Positions 22,197 through 30,789 of a stretch of 64,000 nucleotides of DNA are shown one piece after another. Location of the stretch: positions 248,001-312,000 of the forward strand of contig JADJEV010000001.1 in the NCBI GenBank assembly GCA_016708905.1, written 5' to 3'. Numbering within the stretch: the first letter of the stretch is position 1; every line of letters starts with the position of its first letter. The translations under genes were made by a program, and so were the position numbers. The notes below the pieces were generated by a model. The model was not told the DNA's origin. It saw only the letters and a list, made by a program, of their open reading frames with translations, and did no database searches. This DNA comes from Candidatus Methylophosphatis roskildensis. Lineage in GTDB: Bacteria; Pseudomonadota; Gammaproteobacteria; Burkholderiales; Rhodocyclaceae.

Positions 22197-23560
22197 CTCG
22201 TTTGCCGTTTATCGAATCAACCCTCATCGAGCAGTTCTTGTGGGCGCAACACTTTCGCCATCCGGCCACGCGCAAGAACTATGCGGCCATTCTGCGCAAC
22301 TTCAGCTGCTTCCTCGCGAACCATGATGTGGTCGCTTCACCGAGCATCGCGATCGTGCAGCAATGGCTGAAGGAGCACAGTCTCAAGTGGCCGGCGCACA
22401 TCCTCTATCACCGAAGCTTCCTGATCGAGCGATATCTCCAGTGGCTGCGCGACCAGGGCCTGATCGCGTCAAACCCATTTGCCGAATTGCATCGGCAGCA
22501 TGGTCCCCGCACCACGCCGATCGTGCGCGCCCTCGTCAGTGAAGATAGCACCGCGGCACTTCACGAGCAGCGCCGGCTGCCTCGCTTCGGAAGCTTTCTT
22601 GGACCAGTGATGGATGAGCATATCGCGCACATGCGTGTCCTCGGCTATCGCTATCGCACCGAAGAGCAGACGCTGCTGCGCTTCGATCGCTTTTACAATG
22701 CCATTCCGAACTCGCCGGGCATCCGCTGGCCGAACTCGTTGAGCATTGGAGCCAAGAGGCGCCGTCGCCGTACCACCTGTACGACGCTCAGAGAGCAGGC
22801 CGCATCGCGTCAAAAGCGATGCACCGAATCGATCCGCGGGTGCCGATCTTGCCCATCGGCGATGGCGTCGCGCGTGCGGCCCGGCAACACCAGCGATCTC
22901 CCCATCTCTACTCGGACGAGGAGATTCGTCGGGTTCTGCAGGCGGCCCTGTTGTATCCCTCCCCCGAAGGCACCGTGGCGTCCCATCATCCTCTTCACGA
23001 TGCTCATGCTTGCCTACTGCGCCGGGCTTCGGGGAGGCGAGATCGCACGTCTGAGGCTCGGCGATGTCGATCTCCGCGAGCAGACCATCGACATTCGAGA
23101 GACGAAGTTCTTCAAGAATCGTCGCTTGCCTTTGGCGTCCGGCGTCATGGCCGCGCTCAAGCGCTATCTCGAGCTGCGCGAGCGAGCCGGCGCGCCGACG
23201 AATCCGGATAGCCCGCTGTTCTGGAGTCCCCAGCGCAACCGCGGCTACACCGTAGGCGGAATCCGTCTCGTTCTGACGGATGTGCTGCGACGCGCGGACG
23301 TCAAACCAGCACGCGGAGCAGTCGGAGCGCGAATTCATGACCTGCGCCACACAATGGTCAGTCATCGAATGCGCGACTGGTACAAGTCAGGAATAAACCC
23401 GCAATCCAAGCTTCCGTACCTCGCAACATACCTCGGCCACAAGGATATCCGCTCGACGCTGGTCTATCTGGGCATCACCCCCGAATTGCTGCAGGAAGCC
23501 GGCGAGCGCTTCCGCATGAACGGCGCAACAGCGCTCCGGACGACGGAGGACGCGCCATGA
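22193..23560 (+). CDS. RIT1 tyrosine recombinase B (two compensating frameshifts)
   Basis: Starts at ATG 22193 overlapping the stop of A. N-terminal domain TRLPFIESTLIEQFLWAQHF, ATRKNYAAILRNFSCFLANH, and a second SAM-like segment (MDEHIAHMRVLGYRYRTEEQ). Between about 22700 and 22985 the open frame is wrong; the other frame gives APSPYHLYDAQRAGRIASKA-like sequence. The catalytic domain is good: CAGLRGGEIARLRLGDVDLR (Arg), IHDLRHTMVSHR (His-x-x-Arg), YLGHKDIRSTLVYLG (His, Tyr). Ends ATGA into recombinase C. Longer than the RIT2 middle gene (316 residues). Confidence 0.78.
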   Translation: MTRLPFIESTLIEQFLWAQHFRHPATRKNYAAILRNFSCFLANHDVVASPSIAIVQQWLKEHSLKWPAHILYHRSFLIERYLQWLRDQGLIASNPFAELHRQHGPRTTPIVRALVSEDSTAALHEQRRLPRFGSFLGPVMDEHIAHMRVLGYRYRTEEQTLLRFDRFYNAIPNSPGIRWPNSLSIGAKRRRRRTTCTTLREQAASRQKRCTESIRGCRSCPSAMASRVRPGNTSDLPISTRTRRFVGFCRRPCCIPPPKAPWRPIILFTMLMLAYCAGLRGGEIARLRLGDVDLREQTIDIRETKFFKNRRLPLASGVMAALKRYLELRERAGAPTNPDSPLFWSPQRNRGYTVGGIRLVLTDVLRRADVKPARGAVGARIHDLRHTMVSHRMRDWYKSGINPQSKLPYLATYLGHKDIRSTLVYLGITPELLQEAGERFRMNGATALRTTEDAP

Positions 23561-24554
23561 AACCGAGTTCCTCGCCTCTCTGCTGCACGCCTTCTTCCAT
23601 GAATGGATGGGCCAGCAGAGAAATCTCTCGTCATACGGTGTGCTCGTATCGCGACACTTGGAAGATGTTCCTTCAATTTACCGCCAGCCGTGGGCGACGG
23701 GGGATCACACAGCTATCGCTGGCGGACCTGCAGCCCAGCGAGGTGCTCGCCTTCCTCGATTATCTGGAGAAGGACAGGAAGGTGTCCATCGGCACGCGCA
23801 ACTGTCGACTTGCCGCCATCCATAGCTTCTTTGCCTTCGTGGCTCATCGCGAGCCGCTGGCGATCGCTCAATGCGCAGAGATCGCGCACATCCCGGTCAA
23901 GAAGACGTCCCGGCCCGCCATGTGCTACATGGATGCCGAGGAAATCGCGGCGGTCCTTCGCGAACCCGACCGATCGAGCCTGGAAGGGCAAAGGGATCAC
24001 GCATTGCTCGCGTTCCTGTACAACACGGGAGCGCGAATCCAGGAAGCGCTGGATGTATGCCCGCGGGCCATCCGCTTTGAATCCCCCGCGCAGGTAGAGC
24101 TGTTCGGCAAGGGACGCAAGAGTCGCATCTGCCCCTTATGGCCGGAAACGGTGGCGCTGATCAAAGCACTGCTGAGGCGACTACCGCGCTCGGATGACGA
24201 GCCAATCTTTGTCAACCGATACGGCCAGCCGCTCGGGGCAGCCGGAGTCCGCTTCAAGCTCAAGCAGTACGTTCAGGCAGCTGCCCGGCACATGCCGTCG
24301 CTCGCAACCAAGCGAATCACGCCGCATACGTGGCGTCACAGCGTCGGCGTCCAGCTCGTCGCCGCCGGTGTCGATGTGACGGTGATCCGTAACTGGCTCG
24401 GCCATGCGCGGCTCGATACGACCAATCACTACGCACGCGCCAATTTGGAGACCAAGCGAAAAGCGCTCGAACAGGTCGACCCATCGACCAAGCCCGGTCG
24501 CCCCCGCGATGGCGACAGGATCCGGAACTGCTCGCCTGGCTTGCGTCGCTGTGA
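23557..24554 (+). CDS. RIT1 tyrosine recombinase C (frameshifted)
   Basis: Third gene of the trio, ATG 23557. The N-terminus needs two shifts (EFLASLLHAFFHEWMGQQRN then HTVCSYRDTWKMFLQF). The catalytic domain is continuous: NTGARIQEALDVCPRAIRFE (Arg), LFGKGRKSRICPLWP, THTWRHSVGVQLVAAGVDV-like PHTWRHSVG (His, Arg), WLGHARLDTTNHYARANLET (His, Tyr). At about 24502 a C run is short; the correct tail WRQDPELLAWLASL stops at 24552-24554. The uncorrected frame reads on through the element end into istA codons (GEVAQVDWG), which is an artefact. Confidence 0.8.
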
Positions 24555-24630
24555 AAAGCATCCATCCATAATGACAAGGTCGCGTGGCCCGCCAGCCCGC
24601 AGATTCCGCGGCGCGGGCCATCTCCTTCGC

Positions 24631-24653
24631 ATTACGGCTTCCTTCTCATTAGG
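24631..24653. repeat. RIT1 right terminal inverted repeat
   Basis: Exact reverse complement of 20821-20843. istA sequence (GAGGTGGCTCAGGTCGACTG) begins within 3 bp of its outer edge. Confidence 0.9.
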
Positions 24654-24673
24654 CGAGGTGGCTCAGGTCGACT

Positions 24674-24703
24674 GGGGGCTATGCCGAGATCGGCATAGCC
24701 CCC
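24674..24703. repeat. Palindrome at left junction of RIT2
   Basis: Arms of 14 bp (24674-24687 GGGGGCTATGCCGA and 24690-24703, its exact reverse complement) around a 2-nt GA centre. It begins with the G run of istA and ends with the C run of the RIT2 terminal repeat. CTATGCCGA inside the arms is also the subterminal motif near both ends of the element. Same layout as the RIT1 palindrome. Confidence 0.9.
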
Positions 24704-24731
24704 ACAACGCCGAGTCCCGGATCATGCCGAG
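24699..24731. repeat. RIT2 left terminal inverted repeat
   Basis: 33 bp, CCCCCACAACGCCGAGTCCC then GGATCATGCCGAG; exact reverse complement of 28068-28100. Its outer C run overlaps the junction palindrome. Confidence 0.92.
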
Positions 24732-24816
24732 CCAACGTCTGGCCGAAGGCCAACGTCCCCTCCGGTGCCGGTTGCTGGTCGTTTCCGGCCGTGGTGGCTC
24801 GGCATAGTCTTGCTGC

Positions 24817-25815
24817 CTACAAGTTCTGCAAAAAGACTAGCAAGGCGTCGTCGGGGCGGTAAATCGTTGGCGCTCCGCCGGGTGGTGCCGTCTTTGCCAG
24901 CATCTGCCGTTTCAACTCCAGGTCCGCTTCGAGATAGACGCGGGTCGTTTCGACCGACTCGTGACCGAGCCACATGGCGATGACGGTCGTATCAACGCCG
25001 GCTTGCAACAGCATCATGGCTGCCGTGTGCCGCAGCACATGCGGCGATACCCGCTTGTGTCGCAACGACGCGCAGGCCTCGCCTGCCGTTTCGACGTGCC
25101 GGGCGAGCAGGTATTGCAGTCCGTCGCTGCTCAGGCGACCGCCGTACCGGTTCGGAAACACGACTTGCCCGTCACCACGCGTAGGCTCCGCAAGCCACGC
25201 CTGCAACACCGCTGCGGTCTGTTTCGTCAGCGGGGTGCACCGTTCTTTGCGACCCTTGCCGATCACATGGACGTAGGCGCCGGTGCCCAACTGCACCTCT
25301 TGGCGAGTGAGTCCCGTCAGTTCCGACAAGCGCAGCCCCGTCTGCACGGCAAGTAGGAGCCAAGCGTGATCGCGTCGGCCGGACCAGATGCTTTGATCCG
25401 GTGCGGCCAGCAAGGCATCCACTTCCGAGCGAATCAGATAGCCGATTTGCGGGTGTGCGGAGCGTTTGCACGGAATTGCCAAGACCCGCTGGATCTGATC
25501 GGCATGCTCGGGTAGTTCGAATGCGGCATATCGAAACAGGGAGCGGATCGCGGTCAGTCGCAGATTCTGGCTCCGTGCCGTGATGCCGCGATGTTCCTGC
25601 TGGTCATCGAGGAAAGCGCTGATCAGCGGGGCATCGATGTCCTCCCAGACGAGACGCGACGGGTCTTTGCCGGTTCGGGTCTTGGCGAACCGGAGCAGTA
25701 AGCGGAACGTATCACGATAAGAGCCCACTGTATGGGGGCTGGCGTGCCGCTGCTGAATCAGGCGCTGGGTGAAGAAGCGGGTGAGCACGCTCGCAAAGCT
25801 GACCGTCGGCATCAT
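24817..25815 (-). CDS. RIT2 tyrosine recombinase C
   Basis: Intact 332-residue site-specific recombinase. N-terminal core-binding domain (RLIQQRHASPHTVGSYRDTF, LDDQQEHRGITARSQNLRLT). Catalytic residues: Arg in QTGLRLSELTGLTRQEVQLG, Lys in VIGKGRKERCTPLT, His-x-x-Arg in SPHVLRHTAAMM, His in MWLGHESVETT, Tyr in RVYLEADLELKR. The start overlaps the stop of recombinase B by ATGA at 25812-25815, which implies translational coupling. It ends 85 bp from the inner edge of the left terminal repeat. Confidence 0.9.
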   Translation of the reverse strand: MMPTVSFASVLTRFFTQRLIQQRHASPHTVGSYRDTFRLLLRFAKTRTGKDPSRLVWEDIDAPLISAFLDDQQEHRGITARSQNLRLTAIRSLFRYAAFELPEHADQIQRVLAIPCKRSAHPQIGYLIRSEVDALLAAPDQSIWSGRRDHAWLLLAVQTGLRLSELTGLTRQEVQLGTGAYVHVIGKGRKERCTPLTKQTAAVLQAWLAEPTRGDGQVVFPNRYGGRLSSDGLQYLLARHVETAGEACASLRHKRVSPHVLRHTAAMMLLQAGVDTTVIAMWLGHESVETTRVYLEADLELKRQMLAKTAPPGGAPTIYRPDDALLVFLQNL

Positions 25816-26744
25816 GACATTTGCTCCCAGCGCCGTTCAAGCCGCTCTTGAGCAAGTTTCAGTAGTTCCGGGCGCGCCGAGAGATACCAATACGTGTCGC
25901 GTACTTCCGTGTGGCCCAGATACGCGGACAGTACCGGCAGTCGTCGCTCTACCTCCTGGCCGTCGCGGTACCACGCCAACAGCGTTTCCAGGGCAAAGCG
26001 ATGCCTGAGATCGTGCAAGTGGGGTCGACGCCGTTCCGCCTGAGGGAGCAATCCAACGACTTTCGTCAGGTGTTTGAACGTGTCGAGCGCCTGGTCGTGG
26101 CTAAGGGGCGTGCCGTGATCGTTCACAAACACCTGATCGACGACGCGTCCGGTGAAGAAGCCTTGGCGGCGTTGCAGATAGTCGGTAAGCACGCGGACCG
26201 TGCTGGCGTGGAGAGGCACCAAGCGGGACTTGCCGAACTTGGATGAACGAATCGTCAGGACGCCCGCGTCAAGATCGATGTCGTCGAGGGTGAGCCCGCG
26301 GGCCTCGCAGGTGCGCAGGCCGGTCACGCTCAACAGTCCGAGCAGGCAGTGGAAAGTCCAGCGCCGCAAGCCGTCATCGGGCGGCAAGTTCAGCGCGGCT
26401 TTCAACAGGCCCGTGATATCGCCGTCAGCGAAGAAATAGGGTTGCGGCCGAAGGTATCGACCGGCGATCAGGTTGGGCGGCGGCACCTCGGTTCGCAGGT
26501 CGACTGCGCTGCAATAGCGGGCGAAGCCGCGCACGAAACTCAGCCGTCGAGCCCACTGGGTGACCTGAACCGACGTCGGCTGCTGTGCCCAGGCCAGGGC
26601 CAGCGCAGTGGTGATGTGATCGGCCTGCCGCTGCTCCATGAACGTGACGAACGTCGTCAGACCCGTTCCCTCGCTATGCAACTTGAACCCCAGGGCGCGG
26701 CGCGTCGTGAGGTAGTCATCCAGCAATGCGCGCAGGGTGATCAT
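25812..26744 (-). CDS. RIT2 tyrosine recombinase B
   Basis: Intact recombinase, about 310 residues. Start ATG 26744 (ITLRALLDDYLTTRRALGFK), chosen because it overlaps the TGA of recombinase A; the longer ORF start at 26762 is less likely. Catalytic domain: Arg in VTGLRTCEARGLTLDDIDLD, SKFGKSRLVPLH, His-x-x-Arg in LHDLRHRFALETL, His in SAYLGHTEVRDTYWYLS with the Tyr following. Shorter than the RIT1 middle gene, which has an extra N-terminal segment. Confidence 0.9.
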   Translation of the reverse strand: MITLRALLDDYLTTRRALGFKLHSEGTGLTTFVTFMEQRQADHITTALALAWAQQPTSVQVTQWARRLSFVRGFARYCSAVDLRTEVPPPNLIAGRYLRPQPYFFADGDITGLLKAALNLPPDDGLRRWTFHCLLGLLSVTGLRTCEARGLTLDDIDLDAGVLTIRSSKFGKSRLVPLHASTVRVLTDYLQRRQGFFTGRVVDQVFVNDHGTPLSHDQALDTFKHLTKVVGLLPQAERRRPHLHDLRHRFALETLLAWYRDGQEVERRLPVLSAYLGHTEVRDTYWYLSARPELLKLAQERLERRWEQMS

Positions 26745-27976
26745 CGTGCATCTCCCGGCCAAGGCAGACTGAGCGGGCGCAATGCCCCGAAGTCGACCTT
26801 CGCGTAAATGCCGGTCGTCTTTGAGTGGCGATGTCGCAACAGGCTACCGATCTCGGTCAGGGTGGCCCCCTGCCGCAGCATCTCGCAGGCCAGCGCATGC
26901 CGAAACTGATGCGACCCCTTATGCGTGGTCGCGATACCGGCCCGCGTCATGGCCGCATTGACGATCGAACCGATGCTGGTCTGCGAGCCGAGGCCACGGA
27001 TCGGCGCATTGGCGCGCAAGAACAGGGTCCGGCAGGCGCTGCCGGGACGCCCCCGTTGTAGATAGATGGCAATCGCTTCGCCGACTTCGCAGGGCAGCGG
27101 TAGCTGCGATTCCTGACCGCCTTTGCCGATCACCGTCAGGCAGCCGGATTCCCAATCGATGCTCTCCAGTGTCAGCGCCACGATTTCGCCTGCGCGCAAA
27201 CCCAATCGGGCCAGCAGCAACAGAATTGCGTAATCGCGGCAACCCACCGGGGTGTCGCGTCGGCAGTTTGCCAAGACAGCCCGCACGTGCTCGGCGGCGA
27301 TAGCCCGCGGGATTCCCGTCATCGACCAGTTGGGAACGCTCGGAACGGCCGCCGCCAGATCCAGTCGGATCTCGCCGCGATAACGCAAGTACCGCAGAAA
27401 CGAGCGCAGGGCGATCGTTGCGCATCTGGCGCGGACCTGACTCAGCCGGACGGCCTGTCGCCTGACAAATCCGACGACATCGGCGGCGCACAAGTCGGAG
27501 AGATCGATGACGCCGTTGCCAAACCGTTCAGCCAGGAACTGTTCGATGAACGGGACGTATTGAACAAAGGTCGCATGCGATAGGGCCCGGTCCTGACGCA
27601 AGTGCTGCGCGAATGCGCCGACCACCATCTGAATCGGCGTCGCTTCAGCGAGCGGCGCCTGTTCATCGATGACGTCCAATTGCTGCAGAAACACAATGAG
27701 CCGGTGGAGCGCAGCATCAAAGCCCAGCTGACTCGATCGCCGGGGTTTCAGCCTGCGCAGAAATCGCTGAACGTGTTCCTCCGTCACCCTCTCGACGCCA
27801 ATGTGATTCGCCTTCAGCCAACGACTGAATTTGGCAACCAGCCGAATCTGCGGAGCGATCGAATAGCGCTTGAATCCATGTTCGTTCAGCTGCCTCGCAA
27901 ACGCATCGATGTACGGCACCAGTGGGCCTTCGGGTGCGCGCAACAGGGACCACAACCTATCGTCGGTCTGTTCCAT
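26741..27976 (-). CDS. RIT2 tyrosine recombinase A
   Basis: Intact, about 411 residues, first gene of the trio. ATG 27976 (EQTDDRLWSLLRAPEGPLVP) has GGAGG 5 nt upstream; the longer frame begins with TTG at 27988 inside that RBS. An N-terminal domain with two helical repeats (LVAKFSRWLKANHIGVERVT; AFAQHLRQDRALSHATFVQY) precedes the catalytic domain: Arg in ARLGLRAGEIVALTLESIDW, VIGKGGQESQLPLP, SHQFRHALACEMLRQG, RHRHSKTTGIYAKV (His, Tyr). Similar in size and order to recombinase A of RIT1, yet clearly diverged. Confidence 0.9.
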   Translation of the reverse strand: MEQTDDRLWSLLRAPEGPLVPYIDAFARQLNEHGFKRYSIAPQIRLVAKFSRWLKANHIGVERVTEEHVQRFLRRLKPRRSSQLGFDAALHRLIVFLQQLDVIDEQAPLAEATPIQMVVGAFAQHLRQDRALSHATFVQYVPFIEQFLAERFGNGVIDLSDLCAADVVGFVRRQAVRLSQVRARCATIALRSFLRYLRYRGEIRLDLAAAVPSVPNWSMTGIPRAIAAEHVRAVLANCRRDTPVGCRDYAILLLLARLGLRAGEIVALTLESIDWESGCLTVIGKGGQESQLPLPCEVGEAIAIYLQRGRPGSACRTLFLRANAPIRGLGSQTSIGSIVNAAMTRAGIATTHKGSHQFRHALACEMLRQGATLTEIGSLLRHRHSKTTGIYAKVDFGALRPLSLPWPGDAR

Positions 27977-28067
27977 CTCATCCTCCAAAAAGCGACCTTG
28001 GGGGAAGAAATGCTATGCCGAGCACACCCGCCCGCAGGGCCTTGGCTACTGCACCATGGAGCGACTT

Positions 28068-28100
28068 CTCGGCATGATCCGGGACTCGGCGTTGTGGGGG
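28068..28100. repeat. RIT2 right terminal inverted repeat
   Basis: Exact reverse complement of 24699-24731. Its outer G run merges with the GGGGAG of istA, which continues as GAGTTCGGAACC. Confidence 0.92.
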
Positions 28101-29210
28101 GAGTTCGGAACCATTGCCGTCGGCGACACTCGGCGTCGCCTGTCGTTCTTCGTCATGGTCCTGGCCTGGAGCCGGCAGATGTACGTCGAATTCACGCTCT
28201 CGCAAACCATGGAGCAGTTCCTGGCGGCGCACGTCAACGCCTTCAATGTCTTGGGCGTCCCCAAAAAGGTGATGGTCGACAACCTGCGCTGTGCCGTGCT
28301 CCGCCATCCCCGTGGCGAGCACGCCGAGTTCAATCCGCGCTATCTCGACTTCGCCCGCCACTACGGTTTCCAGATCGTCGCCTGCGCGGTGGCCAAGGGC
28401 AACGAGAAGGGCCGGGTCGAGCGCGGTGTCGGCTACGTCAAGGGCAACTTCCTTGCCGGCCTGGATCTGCCGGAGTTTGCCGCGCTCAATCCGGCACTGC
28501 GCCTCTGGCTGGAGTCGGTGGCCAATGTCCGCTTGCACCGGGAAACCCATCGCCGGCCAGTCGATCTGTGGAGGGAGGAGCAAGCCCATTTGCAGGCGGT
28601 CAATCCCCGCCCCTTCGATGTCGGCCGGGTGCTGACGCTGCGCGCCAACCGGCAATTCCGGGTGAGCTTCGAGGGCAACCGTTATTCGGTACCGGCGCGC
28701 TTTGCCGGCAGCCAAGTGACCGTGAAGGTTTATCCGGACCGACTCTGCGTGTATCACGGCGAGGAATTGATCGCACGCCATGGCCGCTCATTCGAGCGGC
28801 ACCGCGACATCGAGGATCCGGATCATCCGAAGGCGCTGCTGGCACAGCGTCGCCATGCGCGCGACGCCCACGTGCTCAAGCGCTTCCTTGCCCTGTCGCC
28901 GCTGGCGGCGAAGTACCACGCCGGTCTGCTGGAGCGCCGCGGCAATGCCATTTCGCATGTCCGCAAGATCGTGGCGCTGGCCGAGATCCATGGCGACGAT
29001 CCGGTACTGCGGGCGATGACTGATGCATTGGCCTTCGAGGCGTTCAGCAGCGAGTACATCGCGCATTTGATCGAGGCGCGCGAGCGCAAATTGCCCGAGG
29101 CGAGCCCGCTGCTGCTGATGCGCCGTCAGGATGCGCTGGATCTGGAGTTACCGCCGGCCGATTTGTCGGCTTATGCAAACTTAACAGGAGATGACAATGG
29201 GAATGACTGA
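28101..29210 (+). pseudogene. istA: istA, 3' piece
   Basis: Rest of the IS21-family transposase after the RIT2 insertion. EFGTIAVGDTRRRLSFFVMV continues from DWG. It carries the remaining catalytic residues of the integrase core (second Asp in KKVMVDNLRCAVL; Glu in KGNEKGRVERGVGYVKG), then the beta-barrel-like C-terminal region (FRVSFEGNRYSVPARFAGSQ). Its stop overlaps the istB start region (29197-29210). The open frame upstream to 28022 comes from RIT2 sequence and is not native. Confidence 0.88.
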
Positions 29211-29942
29211 GGCTCTATTGCAGACGAATCTGAAGCGCTTGCAGTTGCCGTATTTCGCCGACCACCACAGCGCCTTGATGGCGCAGGCGGGGCGCGAATC
29301 CTGGTCGCATGGCCGACTGCTCGAGCACCTGGTCGACGGTGAGGTGGCCCGTCGTGATGCCGCCTTGATCGAGCGCCGGCTGAAGGCGGCGCGCCTGCCC
29401 GGGATCAAGACGCTCGATGGCTTCGATTGGAGTTGGCCGAAGAGGATCAATCGGGCGCAGCTCCAGCAGGTGTTTCGCCTGGACTTCCTCCCCAACACGG
29501 CAATCTGATCCTGCTCGGAGGCGTCGGTGTCGGCAAGACGCATCTGGCGATTGCCCTGGCGCATACCGCTTGCCTCAAGGGCAGGACGGCCCTGTTTACC
29601 AGCGCAGTCGATATCGTCAATACGCTGGCCGCCGCCCAGGCTACCGGCGGCATCAAGCGCGAGATGGCACGCCTGCTCAAGCCTTCGTTACTCGTCGTCG
29701 ATGAACTGGGGTACTTGCCGATCGACAAGTTCGGCGCCGATGCGCTGTTCCAGGTGATCAGCCAACGCTACGAGCGCGGTTCGACGATCATTACTACGAA
29801 TCGGGCGTTCAAGAACTGGCCGGAGATCTTCAACAACGACAGCACGCTGACTTCGGCTTTGCTCGACCGCTTGCTTCATCACGCCGAGTCCATCGTCATT
29901 GAGGGCCGTAGCTACCGCATGCGCGATCAGTCCGATTCCTGA
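29197..29942 (+). CDS. istB: IstB, IS21 helper ATPase (frameshifted)
   Basis: DnaA-like AAA+ ATPase that assists IstA. ATG 29197 lies 7 nt after AGGAG. N-terminal domain TEALLQTNLKRLQLPYFADH, GIKTLDGFDWSWPKRI. A C run near 29500 is one base short (FLP then QHGNLILL). Walker A GGVGVGKTH, Walker B LLVVDELGYLPID, sensor ITTNRAFKNWPEIF, arginine region LLDRLLHHAESIVIEGRSYR. Repaired length is about 249 residues, the usual size. Confidence 0.9.
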
Positions 29943-30096
29943 TCCGACCTTCACCATAAACCGCCGGCTTCCTGCATCGCAGGGCCGGCCGCTTTCGCTT
30001 GCTCCGGCGAGTCTCCCCTCGGGCCGCTTCAACACCCCAGTTTCCGCTCCGCTTCCAAGTCGTCAGATTCGGACCAGTTTCGAGCCGGCGCGGACA

Positions 30097-30643
30097 GGCG
30101 TCCCGGTTTCTTCGGGTTATAGCCGATGAGCGCGCCTTCCTGATGGCCATACAACGGCTTGATCGTGGTGTCGATGTCCAGAATCCAGGCGGCGTTGAGC
30201 AGCGCGCTGACACTGTCCGACAGATGCCCGTCCAGCCAGGCGCACCCCGGGCCTTGCGGGATGCGCTTCAGGGCATTGCGCAGAGCGTCTTCGGAGATGA
30301 CCTTGTCCATGCCCAACAGGCCGGGATTGACCCCGTCGCAGCGGATCCCGGTCACGTGGGCGTAGCGTCGGTGGCCCGACAACACCGAGAGCAGCCAAGT
30401 GCCCAGCACCTCCGCCTTCGAGGGTGCATTGGGACTGGCGTAGCTCAGCGGGGCGCTTTCCAGCCAACGACTCCACAGTCCAGTCAGGTTGAGAAACTCG
30501 ATGAAGTAGGCCAATTGCCCCATCGGCGTGGCGGCGCTCTCCGACTCCCATCGCACCTGCACCCGACCTGCCATCGTCTGCACCCCAGCGCACGACAACA
30601 GCATTTCCTCTCGTTTCGCCAGCTTCAGTTTCGCCTCACCCAT
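30097..30643 (-). pseudogene. 5' piece of split IS4-type transposase A2
   Basis: N-terminal 180 residues: start 30643 (GEAKLKLAKREEMLLSCAGV), QVRWESESAATPMGQLAYFI, ASPNAPSKAEVLGTWLLSVL, RRYAHVTGIRCDGVNPGLLG, first catalytic Asp in ILDIDTTIKPLYGHQEGALI, ending YNPKKPGR. Beyond GGCGTC (30097-30102) the frame runs into IS21 sequence. It continues at 19402. The longer ORF start at 30703 is outside the usual homologous region. Confidence 0.83.
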
Positions 30644-30789
30644 CGGGTGGCTCCTCATTTCGTCGCCAACCCACAGTTGGCCGACCTTCGCACGGTTTGG
30701 CATACCGGCAACTCAGGTTTTTAGTCTCTTACGACTTCAAAGTTTTGCGTCCTGGCACAGAAGTGCGAGGCCGAAACGATGCATTGCGG

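Larger units (their letters stand above)
20791..24653 (+). mobile_element. RIT1: recombinase-in-trio element inside istA
   Basis: Three overlapping tyrosine-recombinase genes on the plus strand, joined by ATGA overlaps. 23-bp perfect terminal inverted repeats lie at 20821-20843 and 24631-24653. A subterminal inverted motif CATTATGG occurs at 20900 and, reversed, at about 24571. The left junction is a perfect 32-bp palindrome (20791-20822) that includes the GGGG of the target. Inserted in istA at GGGGAG (PGE codons). The three-gene layout is that of published RIT elements; this one has several frameshifts. Confidence 0.85.
24674..28100 (-). mobile_element. RIT2: second recombinase-in-trio element inside the same istA
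   Basis: Three intact tyrosine-recombinase genes on the minus strand joined by ATGA overlaps, so opposite in direction to RIT1. 33-bp perfect terminal inverted repeats at 24699-24731 and 28068-28100. Subterminal CTCGGCATAG at about 24797 and its reverse CTATGCCGAG at about 28013. The left junction is a 30-bp near-perfect palindrome (24674-24703) that starts with the target G run. Inserted at GGGGGAG in the DWG-EFG codons of istA, about 20-30 bp from RIT1. Confidence 0.87.
19409..30096 (+). mobile_element. IS21-like element with accessory genes, itself carrying two RIT elements
   Basis: Ends begin TGTCGCGGCCGACC (left) and, reversed, TGTCCGCGCCGGC (right), with TGT/ACA tips as in IS21. A 6-bp GGCGTC duplication flanks it. 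Plus-strand genes in order: zinc-ribbon protein, small helix-turn-helix-like protein, istA, istB. istA is interrupted twice, by RIT1 (20791-24653) and RIT2 (24674-28100). Without them the element is about 3.4 kb. It was inserted into the IS4-type transposase A2 between KKPGR and PSHAY. Confidence 0.87.
16866..30724 (-). mobile_element. IS4-type element A2 carrying nested insertions
   Basis: Outer shell of the nest. Left end CTAAAAACCTCAGTTAGCCG (16866 on) matches the right end read in reverse (CTAAAAACCTGAGTTGCCGG, ending near 30724). The transposase stop codon lies inside the left end. Its single gene is in three pieces: 30643-30097, 19408-18801 and 17287-16880. The gaps are filled by an IS21-like element (19409-30096, with GGCGTC repeated at 19403-19408 and 30097-30102) and an IS481-like element (17288-18800, with ACCCCA repeated at 17282-17287 and 18801-18806). 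Removing both restores one frame through KKPGRPSHAY and QWGWGGFTT. No target duplication for A2 itself was found. Confidence 0.82.

Noticed and set aside
20951..24807. Recombinase C of RIT1 extended to 24807
   Set aside because: The extra residues come from reading through the terminal repeat into istA and RIT2; the corrected frame stops at 24554.
20951..27976. Integron or phage integrase array
   Set aside because: Three overlapping recombinases per element with flanking inverted repeats fit RIT elements; no attC sites, cassettes or phage genes are present.
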